Assembly: GCA_018398815.1 (NCBI GenBank)
Contig: CM031596.1
Span: forward strand, 65,668,164 to 65,732,163
From: Conus ventricosus
Lineage: Eukaryota; Mollusca; Gastropoda; Neogastropoda; Conidae
Direction: 5' to 3'
DNA length: 64,000 bases
The position numbers and the translations under genes are program-made. Positions 1 to 13,600 of the stretch are shown in pieces. Numbering within the stretch: position 1 is the stretch's first letter; every line of letters starts with the position of its first letter. The notes beneath the pieces were generated by a model, which worked only from the letters and a program-made list of their open reading frames with translations, did no database searches and was not told the origin of the DNA.

Positions 1-3000
1 GTCGCACTATAAGTTTTTAACACTTCCAAACACCAAAAATTCGCACAGGGGCAAATTTAACGGAAACTTTTTTTTTTTTTAGGGTTAAGGAGTAATGATA
101 TACTCAGTCCTTGGGGTTTTTTTCTTGAAAGTTGTGAATTTTAGCAACTGTAAATGTTTACGGGTAAAAAAAAACAACCCAAACCAAAAAAAAAAAAAAG
201 CCTGAAAAAAGATATTAAAAGAGTGTGTCTGTGGAAAACTCTGGGGGGAAAATGGTGTGCTTTATCCCCATTCATGCTTATTGTCCACAACCACGATTAC
301 CATTTTTCAAAAGAAAATGACCAATTTTTTTCCCCCCACTAAAACTTTAACGGCATCCACCACTTTTCCCCTGTAAAGCATAAACCCCTATGCTTGTCTA
401 ATTTTACAAAGTTTGAACATTTTCTACACCCATTTTTAAAACGTGGGCAGAATTTTTTCTATGTATTCTGGCTTGGTTTGCAAATCTGGAAAAGGGAAAA
501 GTTGTTAATTTCATAAGTTACATGTTTTTGTTTAATAAAAAAAATCTTTTTCCCAAAAAAGCCCTCCGTGGGCACTGTGATCCTTTTTTTTGTGCCTGGC
601 AGAAGCTTTGCTCTTCTTTAAAAACCCAAAAAACATCAAACGTTTCACTGCTCAAAAAGCAACACCAAAATTTCCTGACGAAAACCCTTTTTACAGATAT
701 AAATTTTTCCTTTAAACTGCTAATTTTAAAAAACCCCGACCTTTATTTAAAAAAGAAAAAGTCACAACCCCAGGCCTTCCCAATAAAAAACCCCTTTGGA
801 ACAGAGAAAGTGCAACCCCCAAACATCACCTAGAGGACCAAAACAAGACAACCATGGTTTAAAATGATTATAACAGGGCCATGTTTATCTGAGTTTAGTG
901 GCTAAGAAACAAACAGTAACCCCAAAACTGGGCTCAAAAAAAAGTAGACAGAAAGGGAAAACCCCCTTACAAATCAGGACGAAAAATTTTGGGCAAAACC
1001 AGAGTGATTTTATCAAGCAAGGAAAAAAAAAGAAAAAGAAAAAAAAACAGCACGTTTTTTTAAAAAGGAAAATGGGGTTTTTTTGGAAAAAAACCCGATT
1101 TAAATTTCAAACCAAATCTATGTCGTCTTTTCCCGCCCTTTTTACAATAGCTAAAGATCTTTCAGGGGTTCTCATAAACGCAAGCTTCACCTTTTGAAGA
1201 CAAAGGGGATTTTTGTTTTTTGGAGAGGGAGGGGTGTTGCACTGAGCCAAATTTCCCTCTTTAAAATAAGGTATACAAAAGGAGATAAGGTTAAAGAAGG
1301 AAACCATAGTCTTTGAAAAAGGGGGTACCCACACAACACATTTTCACCGACCCCACTTATTTTATTTACAGTTCCAACTCCATTCTTCTAAAAGGCAGTC
1401 TTTAAACTTGGGTCTATATCCTAAATCACAGAAAGACACAGTGACTTGTTTCTTTTTAAGAAAAACAGCAGAAACGAGCCTTCACAATAATTCAAAAAAA
1501 TTGTTCTCCGGGGGAAAATTTAAATCAACTCCAAGCATCTGGGCTTTTATTTTCACTGGCCCCAAAAAAGTAAACATGTTCAAACCCTCTTTTCTTGAGA
1601 CACCCAAAATTTAAAATTTGCTTATTTCCAGCCCCTCTGAAAGGGTTTTTTTGGGGAAACACAAGACAATTCCCCAAATTCGCAAACGAGGTTTGCGTTC
1701 ATACACTGAATTTTTTTGCAAAATGAGGGCCGTACCCGTTCTCACCCGGATTTCATTTTAGTTTAATAAAAAAAAATTTTTTAAAAAATTTATGCTGGTA
1801 ATTCAAGTTTTTGAGAAAAAAAAAAACCCCCATGAAAAATTTTCCACCACCCCAATATTTTCCTTAAAAAAGGGTTTTGCAAATTTCTACACCCCCAAAA
1901 ATATTTCGCTTTCATTTTTGTACTTATTAAAGAAGCTTTTCCCAGGCATCACGAGTATCTATCAAGGGCACTGAACAATAAAATTGCACTTAGACCCCAC
2001 AGCCGGGCCCACACCACGCTTCCAGTCCCCTCTGCCAAAAAAAAAAAAACTAAAAGGGGAATTTAAAAAAAAAACTGTTGTAAAAGTTAACTGAAAGACC
2101 CCCTTTTTACCTTTTTAATTTTCTTGTGGAAATTTTACTTCATGAACTGTCACTTAAAACAAGGAAACTAAATGAGGGTCTCTGAACCAGATACTATTCC
2201 AGGATGGTCACTTTTTTTTTTCATTCTGTTGAGCTTCATTCCTAGCCCCTTTTTTTTCAACCAGTCTTGTCACAAAATTTTCTTGGCTTTTAAACAGCAG
2301 CGCCCTCCTACCATGCCCGGCCCAATTTTTCCCAGAGGGGATAAAAAGTACAGATTGCAAGATAAGGACAAGCCCCCATCAAACCCTTTTACTTTCTGCT
2401 GCATAAAATGCAGAAAAATCATAATAGGACATGCTGTTTTCAGTTCCCGGGCTTCCCCCATGTATCGGAAAAAAAAAAAGATGGCGCTGGCTGCTTCGTT
2501 TCTGCAAAAATAAAACATTAGCATGTATAGAGGGGAGAAGAAAGGAAAAGTTCAGTTGGGGTTAATTCAGTTTTGTTTAAAGGGGGGGGGGGCCCCCCCC
2601 CCTTTCGTGCAAAATCGTTTTTTTTTGGGGGTTTAGGTTTGATGCAAAAGGGACACTTTTAAAAAAAATTTGGGACAAAACTGCCCAAAATCTAGGGAGT
2701 AGTCGGGCCCATTTTTTTTTGAGTCAATCTGGGCAAAAAATGACAGGGGTTTTGGTGGTTATTTTTTTTTTTACTTTAAAGGTTTTTTGGGGCAGTATGG
2801 GGACAATTTCCAAAGGGTCCACTTCCCTTTTTTTTTTTATACAAAAAATAGACAAAAATGGGCCCCAAAAAAACCCCCTAAAACCCATTTCAGTTTTCTG
2901 AAAAAACTTTTACTTTTTTTCATTAAAAGGGTTGGGAAAAATTGTTTTTTTTTTTTTCATCATTTAAACCCCTTTTCTCATTTCCCCTTAGCCCTTTTTT

Positions 3001-3200
3001 TAAAACCCCATAGTTAGGTCTTCTAATATGTCTTATTGTTTTTCAGCAGCCAATTTTTTCATTTCCACACCAAGTTTTTATTTTAAAATCTGTATTAAAC
3101 TGAAAAATTGTGTTCCTCAACAAGCACGTGGCAGTGAAAATCAGCATTTGAGAAAACGGGGAGGAAAGTTTATATCAATTTTGTGCAAAAAAATTTTTTT

Positions 3201-3551
3201 TCATTTAATTTCTGTCCGATATTTTTCCTGCTTAATTTTTTCCCCTTTTTGTGCCCTATCTAACTGTTTTTCCAGCCTTTCTGTTGGTTTTTTGAAGGCA
3301 CCAGCACCGTTAAAACCCCCCCCTTCCCGGGCCTCGTCGAGCCTCCCCCTCTCGTCGGTCTGCAGTCTCTTTTGTTTTTTTTGCGGGGGTTTGGCCTTTT
3401 TTCCCAAGTCTTCCTGGGTTGCTGACTGCACCCTCTTGGTGTCTGCCCTTTTTCCCCAAAGTCCTTGTGTGGCAGCCCCGAAAAACTCAGTCAGCCAGGA
3501 CATCCCGGGGGCCCAGAAACCCTTTTTTGAATGTGGACTGCAAAAAAGCAA
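3201..3551 (-). CDS. Possible exon of an unknown coiled-coil protein
   Basis: The minus strand has about 116 open codons rich in Lys, Glu, Gln and Arg, ending in a heptad-like stretch that contains TERLEKQLDRAQK and EKYRTEI. Just upstream a pyrimidine tract ends in TTTTTTGCAG, a plausible splice acceptor at about 3540. The charge pattern resembles the helices of F-BAR proteins (PACSIN/PSTPIP-like), but this rests on look and memory only. The surrounding sequence is homopolymer-inflated, so the frame may contain errors. It does not resemble the missing SEC24 C-terminus, and would therefore belong to a neighbouring gene. It could also be a chance open frame. Confidence 0.25.
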   Translation of the reverse strand: MLFCSPHSKKGFWAPGMSWLTEFFGAATQGLWGKRADTKRVQSATQEDLGKKAKPPQKKQKRLQTDERGRLDEAREGGGFNGAGAFKKPTERLEKQLDRAQKGEKIKQEKYRTEIK

Positions 3552-4953
3552 CAGCCGGGGGTCAACAGTGGGTTGTTTGGGGCCATCTTTTGGGGAAAAA
3601 AACTCCCCACCAGGAGTGAAAAAATTTCATTTGGAAAAATTTTAGTTTTCCATGAGCATCTTTCCGTTTGTTCGGGATCACCCAAGGTTCTTTTTTATTT
3701 GGCTTCATTGCATCCATGGGTGTTTTGCGGGCAGGGCTTTTTTAAAAGCGGGCCCCGTGGCGCTCATTCCTGGCATCTGCTCGATTGTAGAAAACCAGGG
3801 TTCAAATCCAGTAGGGCAAACCCGCCCAGGTTTTGGGTTTCATCAGTGCTGAGGGGTGTGGAAAAAAAGAAGCCCAGACAGCTTTTTTCATTGGCCCCCC
3901 TTCCCGATCCCCCCCCCCCCCCCCCCCCCCCGCCCCCCTGTCCTTGAAAGGGGACGCCCCTAATTGTTTGTCAGTTTTTTTTTTCCTATCGCAGTTAAAT
4001 TTTTCCCCCTTCCCCCCTTTTGGGGAACTTTTGGGGGGTTCCTTTTCTCCACCAAGTTCCGAGTGCGTCCCCATTCTTTTGCCCCATGGTTCACACACTT
4101 TTAAAAATTTTTATGTCGATCACTTGGTTGGGGGACTGCCCCCGGGGTTTTGGGTGGGCCCCGTTTGGCTAGGGGTTTTTCCATCACCATCTCCCGCATC
4201 TCTGTGATCTTAAAACCCCTGGGAAAACAAAGGATTTGATTTCCCCATGAATTAAAAACTTCCTTTCCCCTTCCATCGCACCGAACTACATTTTATGTTC
4301 TCCCGGCACTTTGTTTTCGGGTTTTTTCAAAACCCAAACTGCATATTCGGGAGAGGGGAGGATTAGGTCCGTTTGCAGGGTTTGGGAATAGTTGGACAGG
4401 TGAATTTTTCAAAAAACATCCCTGTTTAAAAAAATTCCCCCAAACACAGTGGGGGGTATGGGCCCTTGTGTGAAATTCCCGCCCCCTTTCTTTTTGCCCC
4501 CGGGTGCCCTCGAATGAAACTGACACGTTGGGGGACACCTCTTCTTTAGGTTCACTCCCTTTTCTTTTTTAAACTTTTCGCAATTTGGGCAGCTGCTGTT
4601 GGGAAGTGGATGTCAGCTGGGTCTGGAAGCTCCCTTTTTGCAGGGTCTTCTGGTAGTTTCTGGGCCTGGTTTTCAAATTCATGGAAAGGTGGCAAGTTCA
4701 ACCGCAAGAAGAAAACTGAGTGTTTTGAAAAATAATGCCTATACTAGCCCTGAAAACAAGTCTTCTGTTGATGTCGAAGCCATGGGAAAAGGATTCCCGG
4801 GCTTGAGTGAAGAAAATGGTTTTTCGTTTCAACACCTCCCCACAGGCCCCTTTCATTCACTGCCGGTGAACAGCAGGGCCCCTCCGGGGGAAATGGGCTT
4901 CGCATAATGCCCCCTAAAAAAAAATAAAAAACAGAATAAATAAATTTTGAAAA

Positions 4954-4956
<3 letters not shown>

Positions 4957-4996
<40 letters not shown>
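4957..4996. repeat. (TG)n microsatellite
   Basis: A pure TG tract of about 40 bases in the low-quality segment, followed by a CA-rich stretch to about 5420. Confidence 0.9.
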
Positions 4997-4998
<2 letters not shown>

Positions 4999-7180
4999 TT
5001 TGTTTCGCGGCACATTTTGTGTGTGTGGTGTGCCAAAAAAAAAGGAGAATAATAAAAAAAGTGTAGAAATAAAATAATTTTTTTGTCAAGTGTCAAATGT
5101 TGGGTGTGTGGCCAAAAACACCTCGCACACACTTACCTAGAATTTCAAAAACACACACAAACAACCCCACACCCCACACACACAAAGTGAACTGAAAAAC
5201 ACAAATAAAAGCATAACCCCCTCCCCTCCCCACAACCCCCCCCTTCACATTTCACCCCTGCAAACAACAACACACACACAAAAAACCCAAAACACCACCA
5301 CAACTTTTCTCCCCCCCCCCCCCCCAAAAAAACAGCAATAAAAATATACACAGCCCCCACCACCCACACACCCACCAAAAACAAAACACACCAGTGACAC
5401 ACCCCCATTCACAACACACAGCGGGTTTGGGCCCCCAAAACCCTTTACACCAAAATTGCATTGGGAGATTCCCAAAATTTGATGCTGATCACGATGAGAG
5501 AAGATAAACAAAAAAAAAGATAAGCAAAACAAATCTTTACCTTTTTTGCACTTGGGACACTTGTAAACCCTCGAAAAGAGCATTCAAGCTTTGATTTTTC
5601 CCGATCACGTTCCCCCCCGTAGTCCATTTTTCTTCTGTTGGGGTCTTCTTTTCACTTGGGGGTTTAAGGGAGGGGTGGGAGTCAAAGGGCCCTTTTCCCC
5701 CCCAAACTTTCCAGTTTTGCAGACGTTTTGATAGGCTTCTTGTATAAAGGGCGCATGGCCCGGTGTTTTTCAGGCTCAGTTTCGCTGGTTTTTCCTTTTC
5801 AGCAGTTTTTTTACGGCCCCTTTTTTTTTCCTTTTTGCCAAAAAGGTGCTTGGTTTTACCACTTTGTTCTTTGGATTTTGGGTTTATTTAGTGTCAAAAT
5901 TTGATGATGGCTGCCGAAAAAAAAGCCGTGTTGCTCAGGTCGGGGGGGGCCCGAAGTGGGGGTTTTGGGCGGGTTCGGCGCGATCCGCAGGAAGCCGCGC
6001 CAAAAAACGTGGCTATTAGCAAGGGGAATTGCTCGTTTCAGTTTTCGACCTTGACCCTGTGTAAAAGTGGTTTGTCATTGGTCAAATTTTGGGAAAGGGG
6101 TACCTTTTTTTTAGCTTTGTGTGTGCTGGTAACCCCTTTTTTTGATTAAAATTTTTGACGTCAGAATCAGGTCAAAAACCCCCAGCTTTACAACGAAACC
6201 TTTGGTTTTTTGACGGGGTCCCTTTCACAAAACTTGCAGTAAAATAGGGCTTGAAGCTTGCTAATTTTCGCTTTTGGTTTTTTTTTTTGACAAATTTTTT
6301 TTGAAAACCTTGGTTATAAAATGATTTAAATTTTCACACAAAAAAAAAAACATTTGTGCAAAAAAAACATCCAGGGCGTGATCTAGAGAGATTTTAGGGG
6401 GGTTCCCCCAAGAAAACCCCAAAAAACATTCTGAAACGATTTTGGAAAAATTTTTTCCTGCCTTTGGGCCCCCTTTTAAAAAAAAAAAAAAAAGGTATTT
6501 TGTTTAACTTTTTGCCCTTTTGTGTTTTTAGCAAATTTAGTTTTTTGTTTTTTTTTTCCTCCATTCCTGTTTTGTTAATTTAAACAAAAAAATGAAGAAA
6601 AAAGCCTCCCGAAGTCAGCTGGGCAACCCCCTGCTCAACATGAACAGAGACCTGGTACCCCTGGAAAATGAAAAAAAAGGGACCCCATGTTCAAGGGAAA
6701 AAAGGAAAGAAGCGGTTTGCGGAAAAGTTTAAAAAACATCCTTAAAAGCTTGAATGTTGGTTTTTTTAACCCGGGTGCATAGTGATGATCCTTATTTTTT
6801 TTTTAATTTTCAGTGGGAAAATTAAACATTGCTTAAAAAATACTGCTTTTGTTGTGAGAGTGGGGTTTCCTTCAACAAAAAAACACATACCCCCTACCCA
6901 TCAAACCCCTGTTAGCTGGTTTCTTTACTTTGATTTTTTTTATTTTAAAGGGGGCTTGGAAAAATTTCCCATAAGCTGTTTTAAAACAATTTTGAAACCC
7001 CTCCTTTTAAAGTTTACTTTTCTTTTTTAAATTTCTGGGGAATTTTTAAAAATTAAAGTTGTCTAAGTTTTTAAGGGTTTGTTCAGAACTGAGAAAGGGG
7101 ATTTTCCAAAAGGTTGAGTAACCAGTTTCCATCACAGAACTTTTTTTGGTTTTTCCTTTTTTGAAAATTCCTTGAGGGAG

Positions 7181-7472
7181 CTGAGCTTTTTTTCCCCCTT
7201 TTCACCCTTTATAGTTTTTTCCGGGTTTCAAGGAATTCAACAATCCCACATACCAAAAAAAAACTGAACTGTCCCCTTTTGGGGATGCTGAGCTTTTTTT
7301 CCCCCTGTGCACCTCGATAGTATTTTTTGGTTACATGTAATTCAACAATCCTACATCACCAACAAAAACATGAACTGTCCTTGAGGTATGCTGAGCTTTT
7401 TTCCCCCTGTGCACCTTGATAGTATTTTTCGGTTACATGTAATTCAACAATCCTACATCACCAACAAAAACA
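7181..7472. repeat. Three-copy tandem repeat of ~105 bp
   Basis: Units begin at CTGAGC at 7181, 7288 and 7391 and contain a T/C tract, CTGTGCACCT and ATTCAACAATC. Copies 2 and 3 are nearly identical. Copy 1 differs mainly by base runs (for example TTTTCACCCTTT in place of CTGTGCACCTTG). This shows the sequence degrading leftward and gives an internal control for the quality of the first 7 kb. Confidence 0.85.
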
Positions 7473-7721
7473 TTCACCTAGTCAAGTCAAATACAAGGAT
7501 TGTGTAACAATACGATTTTAGTTTGTGAACTAAGTTTGCCCCACTAAGGTCCGCCTTCAAAAAGCTCACCATGTTCTTGCTCATTTAAGTCCTTTGAACC
7601 GTTTTCTTTTCTCCCCTGCCCCCTACCTTCAATGCCCCCTAAAGCACTCTGTCCTGTCCTTATATGAGGCTGGTAACTCCCTCTCACACACATTACAACT
7701 CTTGAACATTACACAAGATAC

Positions 7722-7825
7722 CTGAGGATGAGAAAAGAGATGCCGCCAGGTCTGGAATCCATGAGATAGTTGATGAAACGCCGAACTCTGTCTGACGTGG
7801 GATTATCCAGCTCTGGAAGATCCAC
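7722..7825 (-). CDS. SEC24B: SEC24 exon 22 (gelsolin-like domain, second half)
   Basis: The acceptor is TTGGCAG and the donor GTATCT. The exon is 104 nt, entering in phase 0 and leaving in phase 2. It reads [20 protein letters not shown] and ends in ISFLILR. This matches the conserved LPELD block near the SEC24 C-terminus. It is not terminal: the family normally continues about 40 residues to a YYEFL-containing end that I could not find further left. Confidence 0.92.
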
Positions 7826-10371
7826 CTGCCAACAAGATGATATCCCTTGGAAGTGGACTTTCACCTTCTCTTCATCAATGAAATCTCCGTCGAAATGGTG
7901 TGAATCATTCATGTTTTGAATGGGCATGTGAAAAGCCAATCACTGGAATATAGGATGAAACCCTTGATTTTAAAGAACAAATCCATTTTGTACTCAATAT
8001 GGCACTTCACTAATATAAAGACCCACTGGTTTCTTGTATTCAAAAGAGCAGTTTGTATGCCTGGGTACACTACAAATATAAATGTGATTGTACCTCAGCA
8101 CAAACATGGTGTGGAGTGTAAGCTGGCCTTAAGTGCACACTTGGCGATCCATACTTTGAAGTGAGTAGACACAGACCCTGACCACGACTGTATGTTGCCT
8201 GCACATGTTAACCCATCACAGCTGGGTACCAGAACTAATTTAAGCCTGTACTGAGTGCTTCACAGTATCAGAAGCTTTAGCCAAAGTCTGAAGTGATGTC
8301 ACACACACCCCTATGGCGTTGACAACACCTACGGAGCTGCCAACACCGTAGGGGTGTGTCTGACATCACTTCAGACTTTATGGGCCGTGTGAGCAGACTG
8401 CAAGAAGTTGTGAGTTGGCTTTCCTGCACCGATTCAAGATTTTCATAATGAAAGTATGCAATCACAGTGGTCAGTTAAAAACATCAACACACAGATACAT
8501 GCACAGCAAACTACATTCACTGTAACATTTTCATATAAAGTTTGGTATTAAATAGGACTTACTGGGGCTTTCATTTCATTTCATTTTGTTTTATTTTTTG
8601 TCAAGTAGTTAAAAAAAAGTAATCCAGTTGGTAGCTACACATGCTACATACAAAACAAATGTATTACTTACTGAGTTAATTTCTCTATTTCTTTCACCTA
8701 TCCCTTTCCCTGTCTTCTCTCTATCCTCATCAGATCACTACATTTTCCTAAAATGGGCAACAAGATGGAAGCACAGCTGATGATTAACATGAAGGTTAAA
8801 ATCAGACTGACATCAAACAACATAAAACGGAAAAAAAAAAACCCACAAACAAAACAAAAACAACTGAAATCAGCAGAGACAATACATGATATTTTTTCTA
8901 ACACTCACCGTCAGTGTCCTCTCTGGTGTGCTGGGTGCAGTTGCACTACCACGGCCACAATACTTATGGAGGATGTGAATGGTACATTGGTGTGGATGGA
9001 AATGGGGCTGATAGGACTGCAATGGGGAGGTAGGAAAGGGGGAGGTGGATCCAGTAATGGTGAGGAGGGGAGGGGGAGGGATCAGGAGCTTGTACACAGG
9101 TAGAAAGGAAGACAGACCAGACCAGCCGCCGTAGCGAAGTGGTTAGCGTCGCGGACTCCCAGTTGGGAGGTTGTGGGTTCAATTCCCATCAGAGTCATGT
9201 GGGATTATTTCTGCTCCGACCGGCTCCTACCCAGAGTTGAGTTTGCTACGGGCTCAGTTGGGAAGACTGGGACCACACAGTCGAGTTTCTTCCACTTAAT
9301 GGATGCGTCTCTGAGAGTGTTGCTCAAATTTCCTGAACAACATTGCAGGTGTCTGTATCTCTCGGGCCTGGTTGACGCCGGGATATGTTATGAAAGGAAG
9401 CAAAGAGTACAGCCCTGTTATGCAATCTCAGACTGGAATGGAAATCTGTAGCATCATCTTAATCATCCTCATTCTCATCAATCAGCATATTAAAAAAAGT
9501 CTCAAATTCTATGGTCCTTCAAGCCCTGCTCTCATGGCAACCTCAGTTTCGATGTCCTCTACACGTATGTGGCCTTGGTTTAGTTCCGTCGGGGTCACCG
9601 CTATCGGAGAGTCCATAGGGGCTGTCGTTGGACAGAAGTGATGGTGCCCTCTCGGAAGGAGAGTTCACTCATGCCGGCTCCATGACTAAGCAATTATGGT
9701 CATCAGTAGGGGGCTTAGTAGGTGATGTCCTGCGTATGTTGGATCAGAACAGGCGCCACTGAACACCACCAAAGTGACTCGGTAGCAGTGCAGTGTCTCC
9801 TCTGGTGGGTTGCCTCTTGACGACTTGACACTGACTGCTCCCTGTGGATTACCGGTGCCGGGGCTGCGGTGGGACTGACCGGGCTGTGGCTGTGGACGGG
9901 GTGTTGGGATGAGCGGTGTGGGTGCAATGCCAGAGGTGGCACAGAAGATGGTACAGCACACAAAAAAAAAAAAAAAAAAAAAAAAAAGGAAAGACAGGCA
10001 AAGATATCATGGCATAAAGAGAGAAGAAAGAAAGCGGGGAAGGAGGCGACGCCAGCTCACTGACCATTCCTTCAGGTATGGTTATGAAGTTGGGCACGTC
10101 CAGCACCTCCTGACAGAAGGAGTCCGACACAGAGCTGCCGACCAGCATGTAGACGTTCTCCCCCTGGTCCATGACGTACACCCCATGACAATCAAGGTTG
10201 GCCGAGGACAGCTGCAGCCTTGGGGCCTTGGGGATCTTCTCCTCATTGTGTTCTATCACATCCTGTAAGTCAGCATAAGGATGTCGTATCTTGAGATTTT
10301 GTCTGTCAGTGAACATCCCTTTTGATAAAAAGGCTTTTCTGTCCGTGTATATCTTCCTATTTGTTAGAGGC

Positions 10372-10427
<56 letters not shown>

Positions 10428-10556
10428 CGCTGTGCGTTTCATGTTTGCGTGCATCTGTGAGAGAGAGTGATGCAACTGTGTGTATATGTGCGTGTGTGCC
10501 ATGTTTGTGTATGTAAGATAGTGTGTGTGTGTGTGTGTGCGTGTGTGTATTTGTGC

Positions 10557-10627
<71 letters not shown>

Positions 10628-13600
10628 TCTGTGTGTGTGTGTGTGTGCTTGCATGCCTTCACGTGGGTTTGGTATGAGCATGCAAGCACGCATAGGTGCA
10701 TACAAACGCGCATTTGTATGTATGTGAATGGGGAGCATACATAACTCTCTGTGTGTGTATGTGGGATGGGGGGGGGAGGAGGGGGGCACTCATATTGTGC
10801 GTAACAGAGTATAACAGTGTGCGTGCATTTGTGTGCACACAAGTGCATGTGTTTGTGGGTGTTAACATAGATGCATGGTCATTTGTATGCTGTGTGTGTG
10901 TGCGTGTCTGTGCATGCGCACACGTGTTTGCGTTCTTGAGTGCGTGAATGTCTGTGTGTGTATGTGAATGTTGGAGCATCTGTGTGTGGAAGCATGTGTA
11001 TCTGTGTGTGGATTTTGCAAACACAATGTGTAGCGTGTAGTGGTGCTGTGTTTGGTGTTTTTTTTTTCACTGAGCATATACACTTAAAAATCAGACATAC
11101 CTGTCATAGGAATTCAGCAGATAAGGAGACTGCAATTGTGTGAGCAAGTGTGCATGCATGTATATGCACAAGTACATGTTTATCATGTATACAGTCTTCC
11201 AATGGCTGAGCAAGTTTTTCTAATAGTAAACCATAAACTAAGCAGGCTGACACACACAGACACACATTCACTGCACCCACCTCATCGTTGAGAGCATGCA
11301 CAGGATACAGGTGTGCGTAGTAGGTCATCAGCAGGTAATTGACGGGCATGGTTTTTGCCACAAGGTGAGCATACACCCGGTCATCAAGTTTTATGTTGGT
11401 GATAATCTGAAGGCAATCTGCAAAAATAACACACAGATTTGAAAAAAAAAAGAAAAGAAAACTAAAAGATGCTTACAAAAAGTCAGACAAAAATTATTGT
11501 GTTTGTATGTATGTATGTCCATAGCTGTCAACTTTCTCCAGTCAAAATTTAACAGCCAAAACTGTAGAATCAAATCTGATATGTAACTGAAAGTATGATC
11601 AGGCCAAACTCTTGAACAGATTGATGCTGGATTGGGCTGGCTCACAAAGGAAACATAGTTTTCACTGCATGTAGTTGTTGGCATTCAATATCATCGTGAC
11701 AAGATACTGACAGCCATCACCATTCACTCTCTCCCTAAAACACACACACACCCATACAGCTTCATTACCATTACCTTTTCTACATCATTTGTTTCCACCC
11801 CTCACCTCTGCCCCTTATCTATCACTCTTTCCCTGTCTGTACGGCTGAGTTTGTTCCATGCCAACACAATGATAAGACATGAATCTGATGGCAACAATCA
11901 AGAGGATTTTTACGTAACTATTGTGCAGCTTAAGACAAGTTGACGCCACCCTCCTCTCCTTCCCCACTCAGTCTTGTTTCACAGACAAGATTGCCACAAT
12001 GCTCTCCTCTCTGTCTCAAAAGTTTGTTACATGATTCCTGGGAAATGGTGGTTTGTTTTGTTGCTCAGTGTGTCATAATCGTTCTAGCTCTTATCAACTT
12101 CACCAAGTCAGCTCATTTCAAATAATGATCGCTCAATCCCAATTTGAAAAAAAACATTTGAAATTTAGGATTCTGTTCCCAAATTTGGGATATGAGGAAT
12201 TAGTTTCAAAATACAAAAAGTTAAAAACATTGACGGGACTGGCAGCAACAGGGTATTTCACAAGGTCACTGAATCAAGACGCCAAATATGTTCCACAAAC
12301 AAGACTTTTTCTCTTTTGTTATACCTGGGTGCAGAAAAAGAAATGAATTATGTAAGTCTGCTTCAGTAATTGCATGCTGACAGATAAACAAGCATACAGA
12401 CATGTCTTTGCAAGCCATATAACTGCTAAGCCAAGACACCTCAATAAGTGTGGTCCTGGAGGCAAACAGGGAAAGAGAGAAGTGAGATAATACAACAAAA
12501 GATATGGTGAAAAACTATTAATCAGTATTTTTTTTACAGAATACTGCCAACAGATCTTCTGGCACACACCGAACAAACACAAACACGGATGCACACACAA
12601 AACCAAGTATGCATGCTGTACAGACTGAACCACATACATGGCATGACAACTCACACTCTTGAGCATGGACAACGTGAAGAGAGGAAACAGACGAAGAGAT
12701 GACGGAGCCACCAGAGCTCCGCCACGCTGGGACGACCGGATCTGTGCAGCATACGTGTTCAGCATGTCTTGACAGGCGTTCATCAGGGCCTCCCGGGCAT
12801 CCTCCAGTGAGGAACTGACTGTGCGATCCGCAGCTGCCACCCAAGTTTGATGATGATTATTTGCACAGGCAAAACAGTTTTTCGTCAGCTTGCTTTTAAT
12901 TCACCAACATCAAAAGTACAGGATTGAGTCGCAAAGTGAGGCGATTGCTGGCGGAAATCTAAACAAATTTGAAGAATTATTGATAAAGCTCCGCCCAAAA
13001 AACTTGACAATTAAGATTCGTTTGTCAACGTTTTTCGGCAGAGCTTTATCAATTTTTTTTTTTTTTTAAAAGTACGGGAGACAAATGACGATTATTTCAA
13101 CAGGCAAAATGGTTTTCATCAATTGGCTTTGAATATCTCAACATAAAAAAAAACACAGGAGATAAAGTGCAAGGTGAAAACAGCAATGTCACGTACACCT
13201 GGAAATGAATTACTCGTTCCAATGCCAAATTTTTTCGAAGATTAGGAATAGATTTATCATGGTAAAGTGGAAGAAAGGCAAACGGATGGGATGTGGCACA
13301 TAACAAAGAGAGAGAGAGAGAGAGAATGAGAGAGAGAGAGAGAGTCAGAGACAGACAAACGGACAGAGAGACAAACACAGAACAAGACACAGAGAGAGAC
13401 AGACAGACAGACAGATTGAGAGAGAAAGAGACACAGAGTGTATGACACACTCAAACATGTGGACAGAGAGAGACAAGAGAGAGAGAAACTAAGGAGACAG
13501 AAGGGGTGACTCAGTCCTATGAACTGTGACAGACACTGACCCATTTTGGCTAGCAGCGCCGCGATGGCCTGCTGATCTGCCCCAGCAAAGACGTCACTCA

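Larger units (their letters stand above)
1..7180. other. Homopolymer-inflated, probably low-quality sequence
   Basis: Runs of all four bases (A, T, G and C stretches of 5 to more than 10) occur every few tens of bases. Reading frames are short and broken, and codon-like texture is mostly lost. The change to normal sequence falls near 7300, inside a tandem repeat whose first copy is corrupted in the same way. This fits an uncorrected or poorly polished contig end better than biology. No gene can be placed confidently here. The last SEC24 exon is expected in this direction but was not recognised. Confidence 0.7.

Noticed and set aside
3781..3870. tRNA B-box-like GGGTTCAAATCC near 3808, possible SINE or tRNA
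   Set aside because: No A-box or tRNA fold can be made in this homopolymer-inflated sequence.
3531..4207. Pro-rich plus frames around 3531-4207
   Set aside because: They depend on C runs in the low-quality segment and have no domain features.
9125..9198. True tRNA gene
   Set aside because: The cloverleaf is imperfect and the head continues into a body repeated elsewhere, so it is a tRNA-derived repeat.
10357..11024. Long His/Thr and Cys/Val open frames
   Set aside because: They are translations of GT/CA microsatellites; the same applies to frames at 31380-31746, 37840-38168 and 43624-44608.
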